This document shows, piece by piece, positions 1-6,107 of a stretch of 6,722 nt of DNA (the first letter of the stretch is position 1; each line of letters starts with the position of its first letter). The stretch comes from Planctomycetaceae bacterium UBA4732 (GTDB lineage: Bacteria > Planctomycetota > Planctomycetia > Gemmatales > Gemmataceae): NCBI GenBank assembly GCA_002404095.1, contig DHJA01000264.1, positions 48,780 to 55,501 on the forward strand, read 5' to 3'. Both the position numbers and the translations under genes were made by a program. The notes under the pieces are model-generated. The model saw only the letters and a program-made list of their open reading frames with translations, searched no databases and had not been told where the DNA came from.

Positions 1-50
1 TACGCCGGCCGTTCGCCCATAGAGCTAGTGGCTCTTAGAGTGTTTTCTTC

Positions 51-1028
51 ATGCGCGTCCTCATCACAGGCGGTTACGGGTGTATCGGAAGCTGGATCGT
101 CCGCGAACTGTTACAGCGCGGCGACCAGGTCTTCATCTACGACCTCAAGGAAGACCCGCGACGAATGCGCCTCCTCATAAGCGAGGAGCAAGTCGGCCGC
201 ACGACGTTCGTGCGAGGTGATGTGACCAATTTGGCATCGCTCAAGGCGGCGATCAGTGGGAACCAGATAACGCACATCATCCACTTGGCCGGCTTGATGG
301 TGCCGGCCTGCCGGGCCGACCCAATCCTCGGCGCCAAGGTGAACGTCCTGGGTACGCTGGCCGTCTTCGAGGCAATGCGCGAAACGCAAGGACAAGTGAA
401 ACGGGTGGTCTTCGCCAGTTCCGCAGCCGTGTTCGGCCCGCCGGAGGATTACCCGGCCGGCCCTCTTGCCGATGATGTGAAACTGTCGCCTACGACCCAT
501 TACGGATATTTTAAGTGCTGTAACGAGGGCAACGCCCACGTCTATTTCCGGGACCACGCCTTATCGAGCGTCGGCCTACGGCCGTGGACGGTTTACGGGC
601 CGGGTCGAGACCTCGGCATGACCTGCGAACCGACCAACGCGATCAAAGCGCTGGCCGTCGGCCGGCCGTATCACATCAGCTATGGCGGCATGCAGGATCT
701 GCAATACGTGGAAGACGTGGCGGGCGTTTTCGTGCGTTGCTTGGAGGCGCCTTATACAGGCGGCAAGTCGTACAACCTACGCGGCGCCGTGGTGACGATG
801 GCGGCGTTTCACAAAGTCTTATGTGTGGCGGACCCCAGGGCCGCCGATCTCATTACGTTCGGCGAACTCCAGCTGCCCATCGCCTACAATCTCGACGACT
901 CGGCCCTTCAGTGCGATTTGGGGCCGATGCCGTGTACGCCTTTGGAAGAAGGCGTGCGGCGGACGTTGGAGCACTTCCGCGGACTTCAGGCCGAAGGCCG
1001 TTTGGATACCTCGGACCTAAAAGCTTAG
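51..1028 (+). CDS. NAD-dependent epimerase/dehydratase (extended SDR)
   Basis: This is a 325-residue cytosolic extended short-chain dehydrogenase/reductase of the nucleotide-sugar epimerase/dehydratase family. The Rossmann glycine motif TGGYGCIG is at residues 6-13. The acidic end of beta-2, D31 in VFIYDL, indicates NAD rather than NADP. GDV lies at 56-58, HLAG at 78-81 and the catalytic serine region SSAAVFG at 123-129. The YxxxK pair is Y151/K155 (YGYFK), followed by RPWTVYGPGRD (177-187) and QYVEDVA (218-224), which are usual in this family. Length is typical and the gene looks intact. The start is fixed by the glycine motif lying six residues from the Met; no clear Shine-Dalgarno precedes it. 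The variable C-terminal part that sets the sugar substrate matches nothing I recognise, so UDP-glucose 4-epimerase, a UDP-glucuronate enzyme or a dTDP-sugar enzyme are all possible. It converges on the gene at 1119-2936. Confidence 0.9.
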   Translation: MRVLITGGYGCIGSWIVRELLQRGDQVFIYDLKEDPRRMRLLISEEQVGRTTFVRGDVTNLASLKAAISGNQITHIIHLAGLMVPACRADPILGAKVNVLGTLAVFEAMRETQGQVKRVVFASSAAVFGPPEDYPAGPLADDVKLSPTTHYGYFKCCNEGNAHVYFRDHALSSVGLRPWTVYGPGRDLGMTCEPTNAIKALAVGRPYHISYGGMQDLQYVEDVAGVFVRCLEAPYTGGKSYNLRGAVVTMAAFHKVLCVADPRAADLITFGELQLPIAYNLDDSALQCDLGPMPCTPLEEGVRRTLEHFRGLQAEGRLDTSDLKA

Positions 1029-1036
1029 GCAACCTC

Positions 1037-1100
1037 CAGGCGAGCCGCCGGGTTTATCCCGGCGGGCCGGACGGCGGGCATAAAGCCCGCCGCTCGCCTG
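1037..1100. repeat. Inverted pair of REP-like hairpins between convergent genes
   Basis: Two perfect 8-bp hairpins stand in mirror orientation. The first has arms CCGCCGGG (1045-1052) and CCCGGCGG (1058-1065) with loop TTTAT. The second has arms CGGCGGGC (1072-1079) and GCCCGCCG (1085-1092) with loop ATAAA, the reverse complement of the first loop. The pair is bounded by a 9-bp inverted repeat, CAGGCGAGC (1037-1045) and GCTCGCCTG (1092-1100). Each unit therefore reads foot GGCGAGC, arm, TTTAT, arm. The pair lies nine bases after the epimerase stop and 18 bases from the stop of the opposing gene. It could end or protect transcripts from both sides, although no T-tract follows. The foot is the same as in the repeats next to the transposase at 6108-6662. 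Confidence 0.85.
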
Positions 1101-1118
1101 CGCGTTGACTACCCCGTT

Positions 1119-2936
1119 TCAATTGCCTGGCGGCAACAGCGGCGAAATGTAGCCTTGATAGATCTGCTTGACCGCGTCCGACGAGACGAAGAAGTCGAAG
1201 CCGCCGCGCTCCGGCGTCAGCGTCACCGCCACGCCAAGATAGGCGGGCGTTCCCTTTATCGGCTTCGGGAACTTCGCCGCCAGCGGCGGCGCCGACGCCT
1301 CGATGAGCGGTTTGACGAAATCCAGGATGACGGCAACGTACTGAACGGCGTCAATCTGCATCAGGAACGTGGCCTCGGGCGGCAACTCCTTGCGGACGGC
1401 GGCAAACGCCTTGTCGGCGCCGGCCGTGTCCGCGCCCTTGAAATACTGGTCGAGCAGCTTCTCGGCGGACTTCCAGTCCTTGGCCATGACCTGAACGATC
1501 TCCTTGCCGTCCGTGCCGATCCAGGAGTTCAGGCTCTCGCCCATAAGCTTCTTCATGCCCTCGGCCATCTGCTTCTTCATCGCTTCCGGCATTTCCTTAC
1601 CGCCCGCCCCCCCCGCGGACATAGTCTTCTCCAGGTCGAAGACCATGTGGATGGAGGTAAAGTCGATGTCCTTATACTTCTCGGCCTTCTCCTTGACCGT
1701 CGGCTTTTCCTTGAAGTAGACGTTCTGGAAACCGCCCTCGGCGCCCATCGCCTTGAGCATCTGGATCGAAGCCGCGACCGCCTTCTCCGGCTCGGCGGCC
1801 TTCATCACATACACGCCCGATATCGGATAGCTAACGGCGCCGATCGACTCCGTGGCGCCGGTCTTGCTCCACGCGTCGAACGCCGCGGCCATGTCCTTGG
1901 CGCCTTTGGAGTCTGGGTCGGCGGTCAGGCCGAGCATCATGGAGCCGAGACTCTTGAGGAAGACCGGGCTGATCTCCATGCCGGTGTAGAAGACCTGACC
2001 GGCCGGCAGCTTGGCCAAATCCGTGAACGCCGACTGCTTCGAGCCTTTCAGCAAATCGGCCGTCGGACTGCCGGCGCGTACTTCCGACTGCTGGTGCACG
2101 GCCACGCCGCCCGGCCGCACTTCCAGCGTGACCAGGGCGCCCTTGCTGTCCTCGACGGCCTGGAAGATGGGGCCGATCATCTTCTTCATCAGCTCAAACT
2201 GCGCTTTCTGGGCCTTGCCGACCGTCTCTTCCAGCTTCTTGAGTTGCTCGTCCGTGGCCTCATGGGCGCTCTTAATCTGGTTGGCGTATTCCTTATTAAA
2301 GACATCCATACTCAGGTAAACGCCGAGGTCGCTGGAGAGCAGCTTGGCGGCCTGCTGCTTGCTGATCTTGCCGTCCAGGCCGGCCGCCTTCTTGGTGAAG
2401 GCGACGGCAACTTCCTTAAGCGGCGTAACGACGACGTAGTCTTTTTTGTCCACGAAAAAGACGTTCTCATTGTTCCCGTCGCTTACGGTTGATTCGTAGC
2501 CGTCGCCCGGCTTCAGGCCTTTCTTTTCCGCATCCGAAAGGATGTTGTCGCGGAAGTCGGCGTAATTGGTGACAGCCGCGATAATCGCCAAATGGGGCGG
2601 GTTCTCGCCCGGTTTGGGCATTTCCGTGAACACCACGAAGATGGGGCCGTCTTTGGCGAGGCCGCGCAGCTTACGGCCGGCAATGCCTTCTTTGAGCATC
2701 TTCTCCGACTGCTCTTGCACCATCTCGGCCCGGTCGGGCACGGCGTTCTTGAGGAAGGCGACGACGTGGTCGCGCAGCGACTCCACTCCGTTGAGATGTA
2801 TCACGAGCGGCGCGTCGGCCGGTATCCAGCTGAGAGAAGATTTTTCAGCCGGAATCGGCGCCGTCCAGGCCAGCGGCGCGGCCGCCGTCAGCACGAACAC
2901 GGCCGCGGCCGCTTTCATCCATTGCGAGTGCTTCAT
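1119..2936 (-). CDS. Large secreted protein of unknown function (possibly DUF3352-like)
   Basis: This 605-residue protein has a probable Sec signal peptide: MKHSQWMK, then the hydrophobic stretch AAAAVFVLTAAAPLAW, with the cleavage site near residues 23-30 uncertain. The mature part is lysine-, glutamate- and alanine-rich with no membrane segment. A charged helical, possibly coiled-coil, stretch covers about 213-255, and a Gly/Met/Lys-rich stretch covers about 440-466 (AGGAGGKEMPEAMKKQM). Three segments share a pattern of LP or IP followed by a hydrophobic strand and helix: 38-63 (IPADAPLVIHLNGVESL), 309-331 (KLPAGQVFYTGMEISPVF) and 518-545 (LPPEATFLMQIDAVQYV). This resembles DUF3352-type proteins, but the assignment is tentative. 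The start is supported by AGGAG (complement of 2945-2949) eight bases upstream. It follows the lipoprotein gene by 47 bp with no terminator seen, so it is probably co-transcribed. No catalytic motif is visible. Confidence 0.85.
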   Translation of the reverse strand: MKHSQWMKAAAAVFVLTAAAPLAWTAPIPAEKSSLSWIPADAPLVIHLNGVESLRDHVVAFLKNAVPDRAEMVQEQSEKMLKEGIAGRKLRGLAKDGPIFVVFTEMPKPGENPPHLAIIAAVTNYADFRDNILSDAEKKGLKPGDGYESTVSDGNNENVFFVDKKDYVVVTPLKEVAVAFTKKAAGLDGKISKQQAAKLLSSDLGVYLSMDVFNKEYANQIKSAHEATDEQLKKLEETVGKAQKAQFELMKKMIGPIFQAVEDSKGALVTLEVRPGGVAVHQQSEVRAGSPTADLLKGSKQSAFTDLAKLPAGQVFYTGMEISPVFLKSLGSMMLGLTADPDSKGAKDMAAAFDAWSKTGATESIGAVSYPISGVYVMKAAEPEKAVAASIQMLKAMGAEGGFQNVYFKEKPTVKEKAEKYKDIDFTSIHMVFDLEKTMSAGGAGGKEMPEAMKKQMAEGMKKLMGESLNSWIGTDGKEIVQVMAKDWKSAEKLLDQYFKGADTAGADKAFAAVRKELPPEATFLMQIDAVQYVAVILDFVKPLIEASAPPLAAKFPKPIKGTPAYLGVAVTLTPERGGFDFFVSSDAVKQIYQGYISPLLPPGN

Positions 2937-2983
2937 CGATTAGACTCCTGTTGCGAGTGTCAGTAGATGCTTCGTAGGTAAGG

Positions 2984-3385
2984 TCAATAACGACCGACGA
3001 TTTTTGCCTTTACTTCAGCCTTTTTGTCGCTCAAAGCCACGACAGTGCATTCCTTGTTGGCAGGCGCCGTTCCTTCGAGAGTGACGGTCTCGCCGGCGCC
3101 CGATTTGGCGAGAACCTTTGGAGAATCTATTTTGCGATCCAGGTCGCTCATAACTTCATTCGCGTATTCCGTCGCAACCAGGTAGAGCGTCACCGGCGCG
3201 CCCGGAGAGGTCGCCGTTACCGTAACCTGCATGTCTTTGGTTTGAACGGGAATGGCCATCACGCCTTTGGCGATGTTCGCGTCAAGCATCACCGATTTTT
3301 CGTCCTCAAGCCGTTTGAGCTTGCAGCCCGCCAACAGCACGGTAAGAGCTAGCAATCCCCATACCCATCGTGTCTCTCGCCGCAT
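2984..3385 (-). CDS. Small predicted lipoprotein of unknown function
   Basis: This 133-residue protein begins with a lipoprotein signal peptide: positively charged MRRETR, hydrophobic VWGLLALTVLLAG, and lipobox LLAG-C with the lipidated cysteine at residue 21. A short charged linker (KLKRLEDEK) follows. The rest alternates hydrophobic and polar residues as in a small beta-sandwich (MQVTVTATSPGAPVTLYLVATE at about 52-73; ETVTLEGTAPANKECTVVAL at about 99-118; AEVKAKIVGRY at the end). The Shine-Dalgarno GGGAGGA (complement of 3392-3398) lies six bases before the ATG and fixes the start. It sits between the diadenylate cyclase gene and the secreted 605-residue protein. Because it is close to and probably co-transcribed with the latter, a shared role in the cell envelope is plausible but unproven. 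I do not recognise the family. Confidence 0.85.
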   Translation of the reverse strand: MRRETRWVWGLLALTVLLAGCKLKRLEDEKSVMLDANIAKGVMAIPVQTKDMQVTVTATSPGAPVTLYLVATEYANEVMSDLDRKIDSPKVLAKSGAGETVTLEGTAPANKECTVVALSDKKAEVKAKIVGRY

Positions 3386-3455
3386 GATCGGTCCTCCCAG
3401 TTAAGACCCCGCGCTCCCCGTTGGGTCGCGGCTAAACTCTTTTCAGTTCAGACTT

Positions 3456-4439
3456 TCATTCGCCGACCGGCGCGCCGCGCGCCGGCGCGACGCGAAAAAC
3501 GCCGTTGCCCTCCTGGGCGTCCAGACGCGGCTGGCCCCAGGTCATCGGCCGCGCCAGCGGCTCGATGTGTAATACCACCGTGCCGTTCTGAAAGATTCGC
3601 ACCGACCCGGACGACTGGCTGACGACCACTGCCACCGCCTTGGTACATTTACTGATAGACGCGGCCGCGGCATGGCGAGTGCCCAGTCCCATGCTCAGGG
3701 TGATGTCCTTGTCGGGCGCCTCGATGCGAATGCAGGCGGCCAAGGCCACGCCGTCGCGGCGGATGACGATGGCGCCTTCGAGCTGGGCGATGTCCTTGAT
3801 CTGTTCACGCACCGCCGGGTCGCGCACGTCGCGTTCGTGCGGGCTGTAGCCGCGGAACGGGTTGAAGTTCATCGGCCGCGACATGGTCAATACCTTGCGC
3901 GTGTCGCCGACGACGAACATGGTGCCGACCGGATGGCCCTCACGGCCCTCGCGGCCGATCTCCAGCGCGAGATCCACCACGGCCCGTAGCGTCTCCAACG
4001 GCACGTGCGTGTCCAGGCGCCGCAGGTCTTGGCTGCTCAGTCGTTCGAGGTGTTCGCCGAGATGGATGAGGCTGAGGCTGTCCACCGCCTCATGCGGTCC
4101 TTGGCCGACTTCGATGCCGTTGTAGACAACGACCACGTCGGACCCTTGATGGAGTTTATCGCTGCGCACCGCCTCCAATAAGGCGAGGCTCATGCGTTCT
4201 TGCGTCGGCGTCGGGCCCGAGTCGATGTCGAGTACGGTCAGGCCGGGATGGGTGCGCAACTGAGTGGTGAGAAGGCCGTCCTCGGCCGCGACGAGCAAGC
4301 GGCACTCGCCGAGTTGTTCCCGCACGGCGACCCAATCGAGTTCGGTTTCCGTGAGGAGTAGAACGGCGTCGGCAGGCAACCCTTCGACGAGTTGTCGGGC
4401 CGCTTGCAGCAACGCGATGGTTTGGGAAGGAAGCGCCAT
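3456..4439 (-). CDS. dacZ: Diadenylate cyclase (DAC/DisA_N domain), DacZ/CdaZ-like
   Basis: This is a 327-residue cytosolic protein predicted to make c-di-AMP from two ATP. Residues 1-140 form an alpha/beta domain (ADAVLLLTETELDW, GSDVVVVYNGIEVG), which I compare with the N-terminal pyruvate-kinase-C-like domain of DacZ proteins. Residues about 150-295 are the DAC domain: ALEIGREGREGHPVGTMFVVGD (158-179), NPFRGY (193-198), EGAIVIRRDG (221-230), GTRHAAAA (253-260), VVVSQSSGSVRIFQNG (271-286). There are no membrane helices (unlike CdaA) and no DisA-type DNA-binding C-terminus. Against the canonical motifs it has EGA for DGA, RHA for RHR and VSQS for VSEE; these may be normal for this subclass or may alter activity. 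I chose the ATG at 4439; the in-frame ATG at 4547 adds 36 arginine-rich residues without domain character that read through the intergenic repeat. Neither start has a clear Shine-Dalgarno. It is probably the first gene of the operon with the lipoprotein. The symbol is by architecture only. Confidence 0.85.
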   Translation of the reverse strand: MALPSQTIALLQAARQLVEGLPADAVLLLTETELDWVAVREQLGECRLLVAAEDGLLTTQLRTHPGLTVLDIDSGPTPTQERMSLALLEAVRSDKLHQGSDVVVVYNGIEVGQGPHEAVDSLSLIHLGEHLERLSSQDLRRLDTHVPLETLRAVVDLALEIGREGREGHPVGTMFVVGDTRKVLTMSRPMNFNPFRGYSPHERDVRDPAVREQIKDIAQLEGAIVIRRDGVALAACIRIEAPDKDITLSMGLGTRHAAAASISKCTKAVAVVVSQSSGSVRIFQNGTVVLHIEPLARPMTWGQPRLDAQEGNGVFRVAPARGAPVGE

Positions 4440-4489
4440 TATAAGCCGACAACTCGCATCGGGCCTCGTTGACTTGCAAACGTGTTCCC

Positions 4490-4518
4490 ATCGTAGCGGT
4501 CGGCGGGGGCGACGGCAA
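4490..4518 (-). promoter_or_regulatory. Candidate sigma70-like promoter for the diadenylate cyclase gene
   Basis: On the minus strand TTGCCG (complement of 4513-4518) and TACGAT (complement of 4490-4495) are separated by exactly 17 bases, each matching four of six consensus positions. Transcription would start near 4483 and leave a leader of about 44 bases before the ATG at 4439. The match is weak, and planctomycete promoters are poorly known. Confidence 0.3.
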
Positions 4519-4520
4519 CC

Positions 4521-4623
4521 AGAAGAGTAGTTAGTAGTGGACGCCATTCAGTCATGGTTGTTGCCGCCAGTCATTGACGTCGTGCCGTTTACTACTGACT
4601 ACTGACTACTGACTACTCTTTCT
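4521..4623. repeat. Intergenic inverted-repeat element with 7-bp tandem repeats
   Basis: The left end (4521-4538) reads AGAAGAGTAGTTAGTAGT. The reverse complement of the right end (4605-4623) reads AGAAAGAGTAGTCAGTAGT. They differ by one substitution and one inserted A. The right side is a perfect period-7 tract (TACTGAC, 4591-4617, almost four units), and the left holds about two diverged units in the opposite orientation. The roughly 50-base centre contains CAGTCAT twice (4549-4555 and 4568-4574). The element fills much of the 223-bp gap between the divergent diadenylate cyclase and cystathionine beta-synthase genes. It could be a small non-autonomous mobile repeat or a regulatory structure. 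No coding sequence is seen in the gap. Confidence 0.7.
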
Positions 4624-4631
4624 GCTATCCT
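4602..4631 (+). promoter_or_regulatory. Weak candidate promoter for the CBS gene
   Basis: CTGACT (4602-4607), inside the heptamer array, and TATCCT (4626-4631) are 18 bases apart, with four of six consensus matches each. If real, transcription starts near 4638 with a short leader. The heptamer array offers further copies of the -35-like hexamer at 7-bp steps. Support is limited. Confidence 0.22.
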
Positions 4632-4662
4632 GACCGCGCCCTCAAAATGAAAGGAAGCGAAG

Positions 4663-6012
4663 ATGCACGACAGCATCCTTCAATCGGTCGGCTGGACGCC
4701 TTTAGTACGGCTGCGCCGGCTGGCGGCCGACGTATCCGCGACCGTCTGCGTCAAGGTCGAGTCGCTTAACCCCGGCGGCAGCGTCAAGGATCGCGTCGGC
4801 GTGGCGATGGTGGCCGAGGCCGAGCAACGCGGCTTATTGCGGCCTGGCGGCACTCTCATCGAAGCCACGGCCGGCAACACCGGCGTCGGTCTCGCCCTTG
4901 TCGCCGCCGTCAAGGGCTACCGCTGCATCTTTGTGCTGCCCGATAAAATGTCGAACGAAAAGATCCTTTTATTAAAAGCCTACGGCGCCGAGGTCGTCAT
5001 CACGCCGACCAACGTGCCGCCTGACTCGCCCGACAGCTACAACGGCGTCGCCGACCGCCTGGCCCGCGAGATCCCCGGCGCCTGGCGACCCAACCAATTC
5101 GCTAATCTCTCTAATCCGGAGATTCATTATCGCACGACCGGGCCGGAGATTTGGGAGCAGACGGAAGGCAAGATCACCGCCTTCGTGGCCGGCGTCGGCA
5201 CCGGCGGCACCATATCCGGCGTCGGCCGCTATCTCAAGGAGCGCAATCCGAACGTCAAGATCATCGGCGCCGACCCGGAGGGCAGCGTACTATCCGGCGG
5301 TTCGCCGATGGCCTGGAAGGTCGAGGGCATCGGCGAGGATTACGTTCCACGGACATTTAATAGCCAAGTAGTAGACGAATGGATTCGTATCGGCGACGCG
5401 GAGGCGTTCCGCGTCGCCCGCGAACTGGCGCGGCGCGAGGGCATCCTGTCCGGCGGGTCGAGCGGCACGAGCGTGGCCGCTGCCTTGCGCTACGCGCGCC
5501 GGCTGACGAAGGACGATGTGGTCGTCGGCGTCATCTGCGACACGGGTCGCAACTACTTGAGCAAGTTCTTCGACGACGAATGGCTCAAGGCGAATAACCT
5601 GCTGCCGCGCGAGCTACCGGCGCATTCGGTCGGCGATCTGGTGAAGAAGCGCGGCCCACGGCCGCTGGTGTCGATCACGCCAGACGCGACGGCGGCGGAC
5701 GCCATCCGATTGCTGCAAGCGACCGGCATTTCCCAGCTGCCGGTGCTGCGCGACGGCCAATCGGTGGGCAGCATACAGGAGGTGACGCTGGCCCGGCTGT
5801 TGCACGACGACAGCGACCCGGCGAAGGTAAAAGTCGGTGACGTGATGGCCCGACCGCTGCCGCAGGTGGAAGCGCTGGTGCATCTGGACGAGGCGTACCG
5901 CCTATTAATGTCGGGGAACACCGGCGTACTGGTGGTAGCGGACGGCCAAGTGGTGGACATTGTAACGCGGATTGATTTAGTGCGCTATTGGGATGAGACG
6001 CGGCGGAAATGA
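4663..6012 (+). CDS. cbs: Cystathionine beta-synthase (PLP enzyme with CBS domain pair)
   Basis: This 449-residue fold-type II PLP enzyme is predicted to condense serine (or O-acetylserine) with homocysteine to cystathionine in the cytosol, the first step of reverse transsulfuration. The PLP lysine is K42 in NPGGSVKDR (36-44). TAGNTG (69-74) is the substrate/PLP loop, GVGTGGT (177-183) binds the PLP phosphate and GGSSG (264-268) contacts the pyridine ring. GYRCIFVLPDKMSNEK (85-100), PTNVPPDSPDSY and VEGIGEDYVP (220-229) resemble eukaryotic-type CBS more than simple CysK. The N-terminal heme domain of animal CBS is absent. Residues about 324-380 and 391-444 form two CBS domains, a likely site for adenine nucleotide control. 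AAGGA (4651-4655), seven bases before the ATG, supports the start. A REP-like palindrome begins directly after the stop. A CBS-domain cysteine synthase is the main alternative. Confidence 0.9.
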   Translation: MHDSILQSVGWTPLVRLRRLAADVSATVCVKVESLNPGGSVKDRVGVAMVAEAEQRGLLRPGGTLIEATAGNTGVGLALVAAVKGYRCIFVLPDKMSNEKILLLKAYGAEVVITPTNVPPDSPDSYNGVADRLAREIPGAWRPNQFANLSNPEIHYRTTGPEIWEQTEGKITAFVAGVGTGGTISGVGRYLKERNPNVKIIGADPEGSVLSGGSPMAWKVEGIGEDYVPRTFNSQVVDEWIRIGDAEAFRVARELARREGILSGGSSGTSVAAALRYARRLTKDDVVVGVICDTGRNYLSKFFDDEWLKANNLLPRELPAHSVGDLVKKRGPRPLVSITPDATAADAIRLLQATGISQLPVLRDGQSVGSIQEVTLARLLHDDSDPAKVKVGDVMARPLPQVEALVHLDEAYRLLMSGNTGVLVVADGQVVDIVTRIDLVRYWDETRRK

Positions 6013-6041
6013 GGCGAGCCGGGGGCGTAAGCCCCCGGAGG
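6013..6041 (+). repeat. REP-like palindrome A
   Basis: The foot GGCGAGC (6013-6019) leads into a perfect 8-bp stem, CCGGGGGC (6019-6026) and GCCCCCGG (6031-6038), with loop GTAA, followed by AGG. As RNA the closed loop C(GUAA)G would be a GNRA-type tetraloop. The unit begins on the base after the stop codon of the CBS gene and is a perfect 29-bp inverted copy of the unit at 6065-6093. Confidence 0.9.
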
Positions 6042-6064
6042 ATGGTTTCAGTCGCTGCACCGCG

Positions 6065-6093
6065 CCTCCGGGGGCTTACGCCCCCGGCTCGCC
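6065..6093 (-). repeat. REP-like palindrome B, inverted copy of A
   Basis: This is the exact 29-bp reverse complement of 6013-6041: stem CCGGGGGC (6068-6075) and GCCCCCGG (6080-6087), loop TTAC, with the foot GCTCGCC (6087-6093) facing the transposase gene. Together with unit A and the 23-bp spacer 6042-6064 it forms a composite palindrome like a bacterial interspersed mosaic element. The spacer holds TTCAGTCGC, which recurs at the same offset in the pair downstream of the transposase. Confidence 0.9.
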
Positions 6094-6094
6094 A

Positions 6095-6099
6095 GGGAG
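6095..6099 (+). promoter_or_regulatory. Ribosome binding site of the transposase gene
   Basis: GGGAG lies eight bases before the ATG at 6108 and two bases after REP unit B. It favours 6108 over the upstream in-frame ATG at 6009, which would read through both palindromes. Hairpin B sits close enough to influence access to this site. Confidence 0.6.
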
Positions 6100-6107
6100 A
6101 TGTTTGC

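Noticed and set aside
21..40. Short palindromes AGAGC-TAGTG-GCTCT and CTCTTAGAG upstream of the epimerase
   Set aside because: The stem is only 5 bp with no T-tract directly after it, too weak to call a terminator or operator.
584..1108. A 174-codon plus-strand frame overlapping the epimerase and the hairpin pair
   Set aside because: It is an Arg/Gly-rich shadow of the epimerase in another frame and runs through the palindromes.
1155..2492. A 445-codon plus-strand open frame opposite the 605-residue secreted protein gene
   Set aside because: It is Arg/Leu/His-rich with no domain or start signal, as expected from the complement of a GC-rich gene. The minus-strand frame has a signal peptide and a good Shine-Dalgarno.
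3386..3455. Possible terminator between the cyclase and lipoprotein genes (GACCC...GGGTC and CCGCG...CGCGG on the minus strand)
   Set aside because: The stems are 5 bp with 13-base loops, compete with each other and lack a T-tract, so I do not call a terminator.
4440..4547. 36-residue N-terminal extension of the diadenylate cyclase from the ATG at 4547
   Set aside because: The extension is arginine-rich, reads through the left arm of the intergenic repeat and the candidate promoter, and has no Shine-Dalgarno. The domain starts well at MALPSQTIALLQ.
6013..6093. A CRISPR array or a tRNA/ncRNA gene based on repeated palindromes
   Set aside because: There are only two units in inverted orientation with one short spacer, which fits REP/BIME structure and not direct CRISPR repeats. 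No tRNA-like fold was seen.
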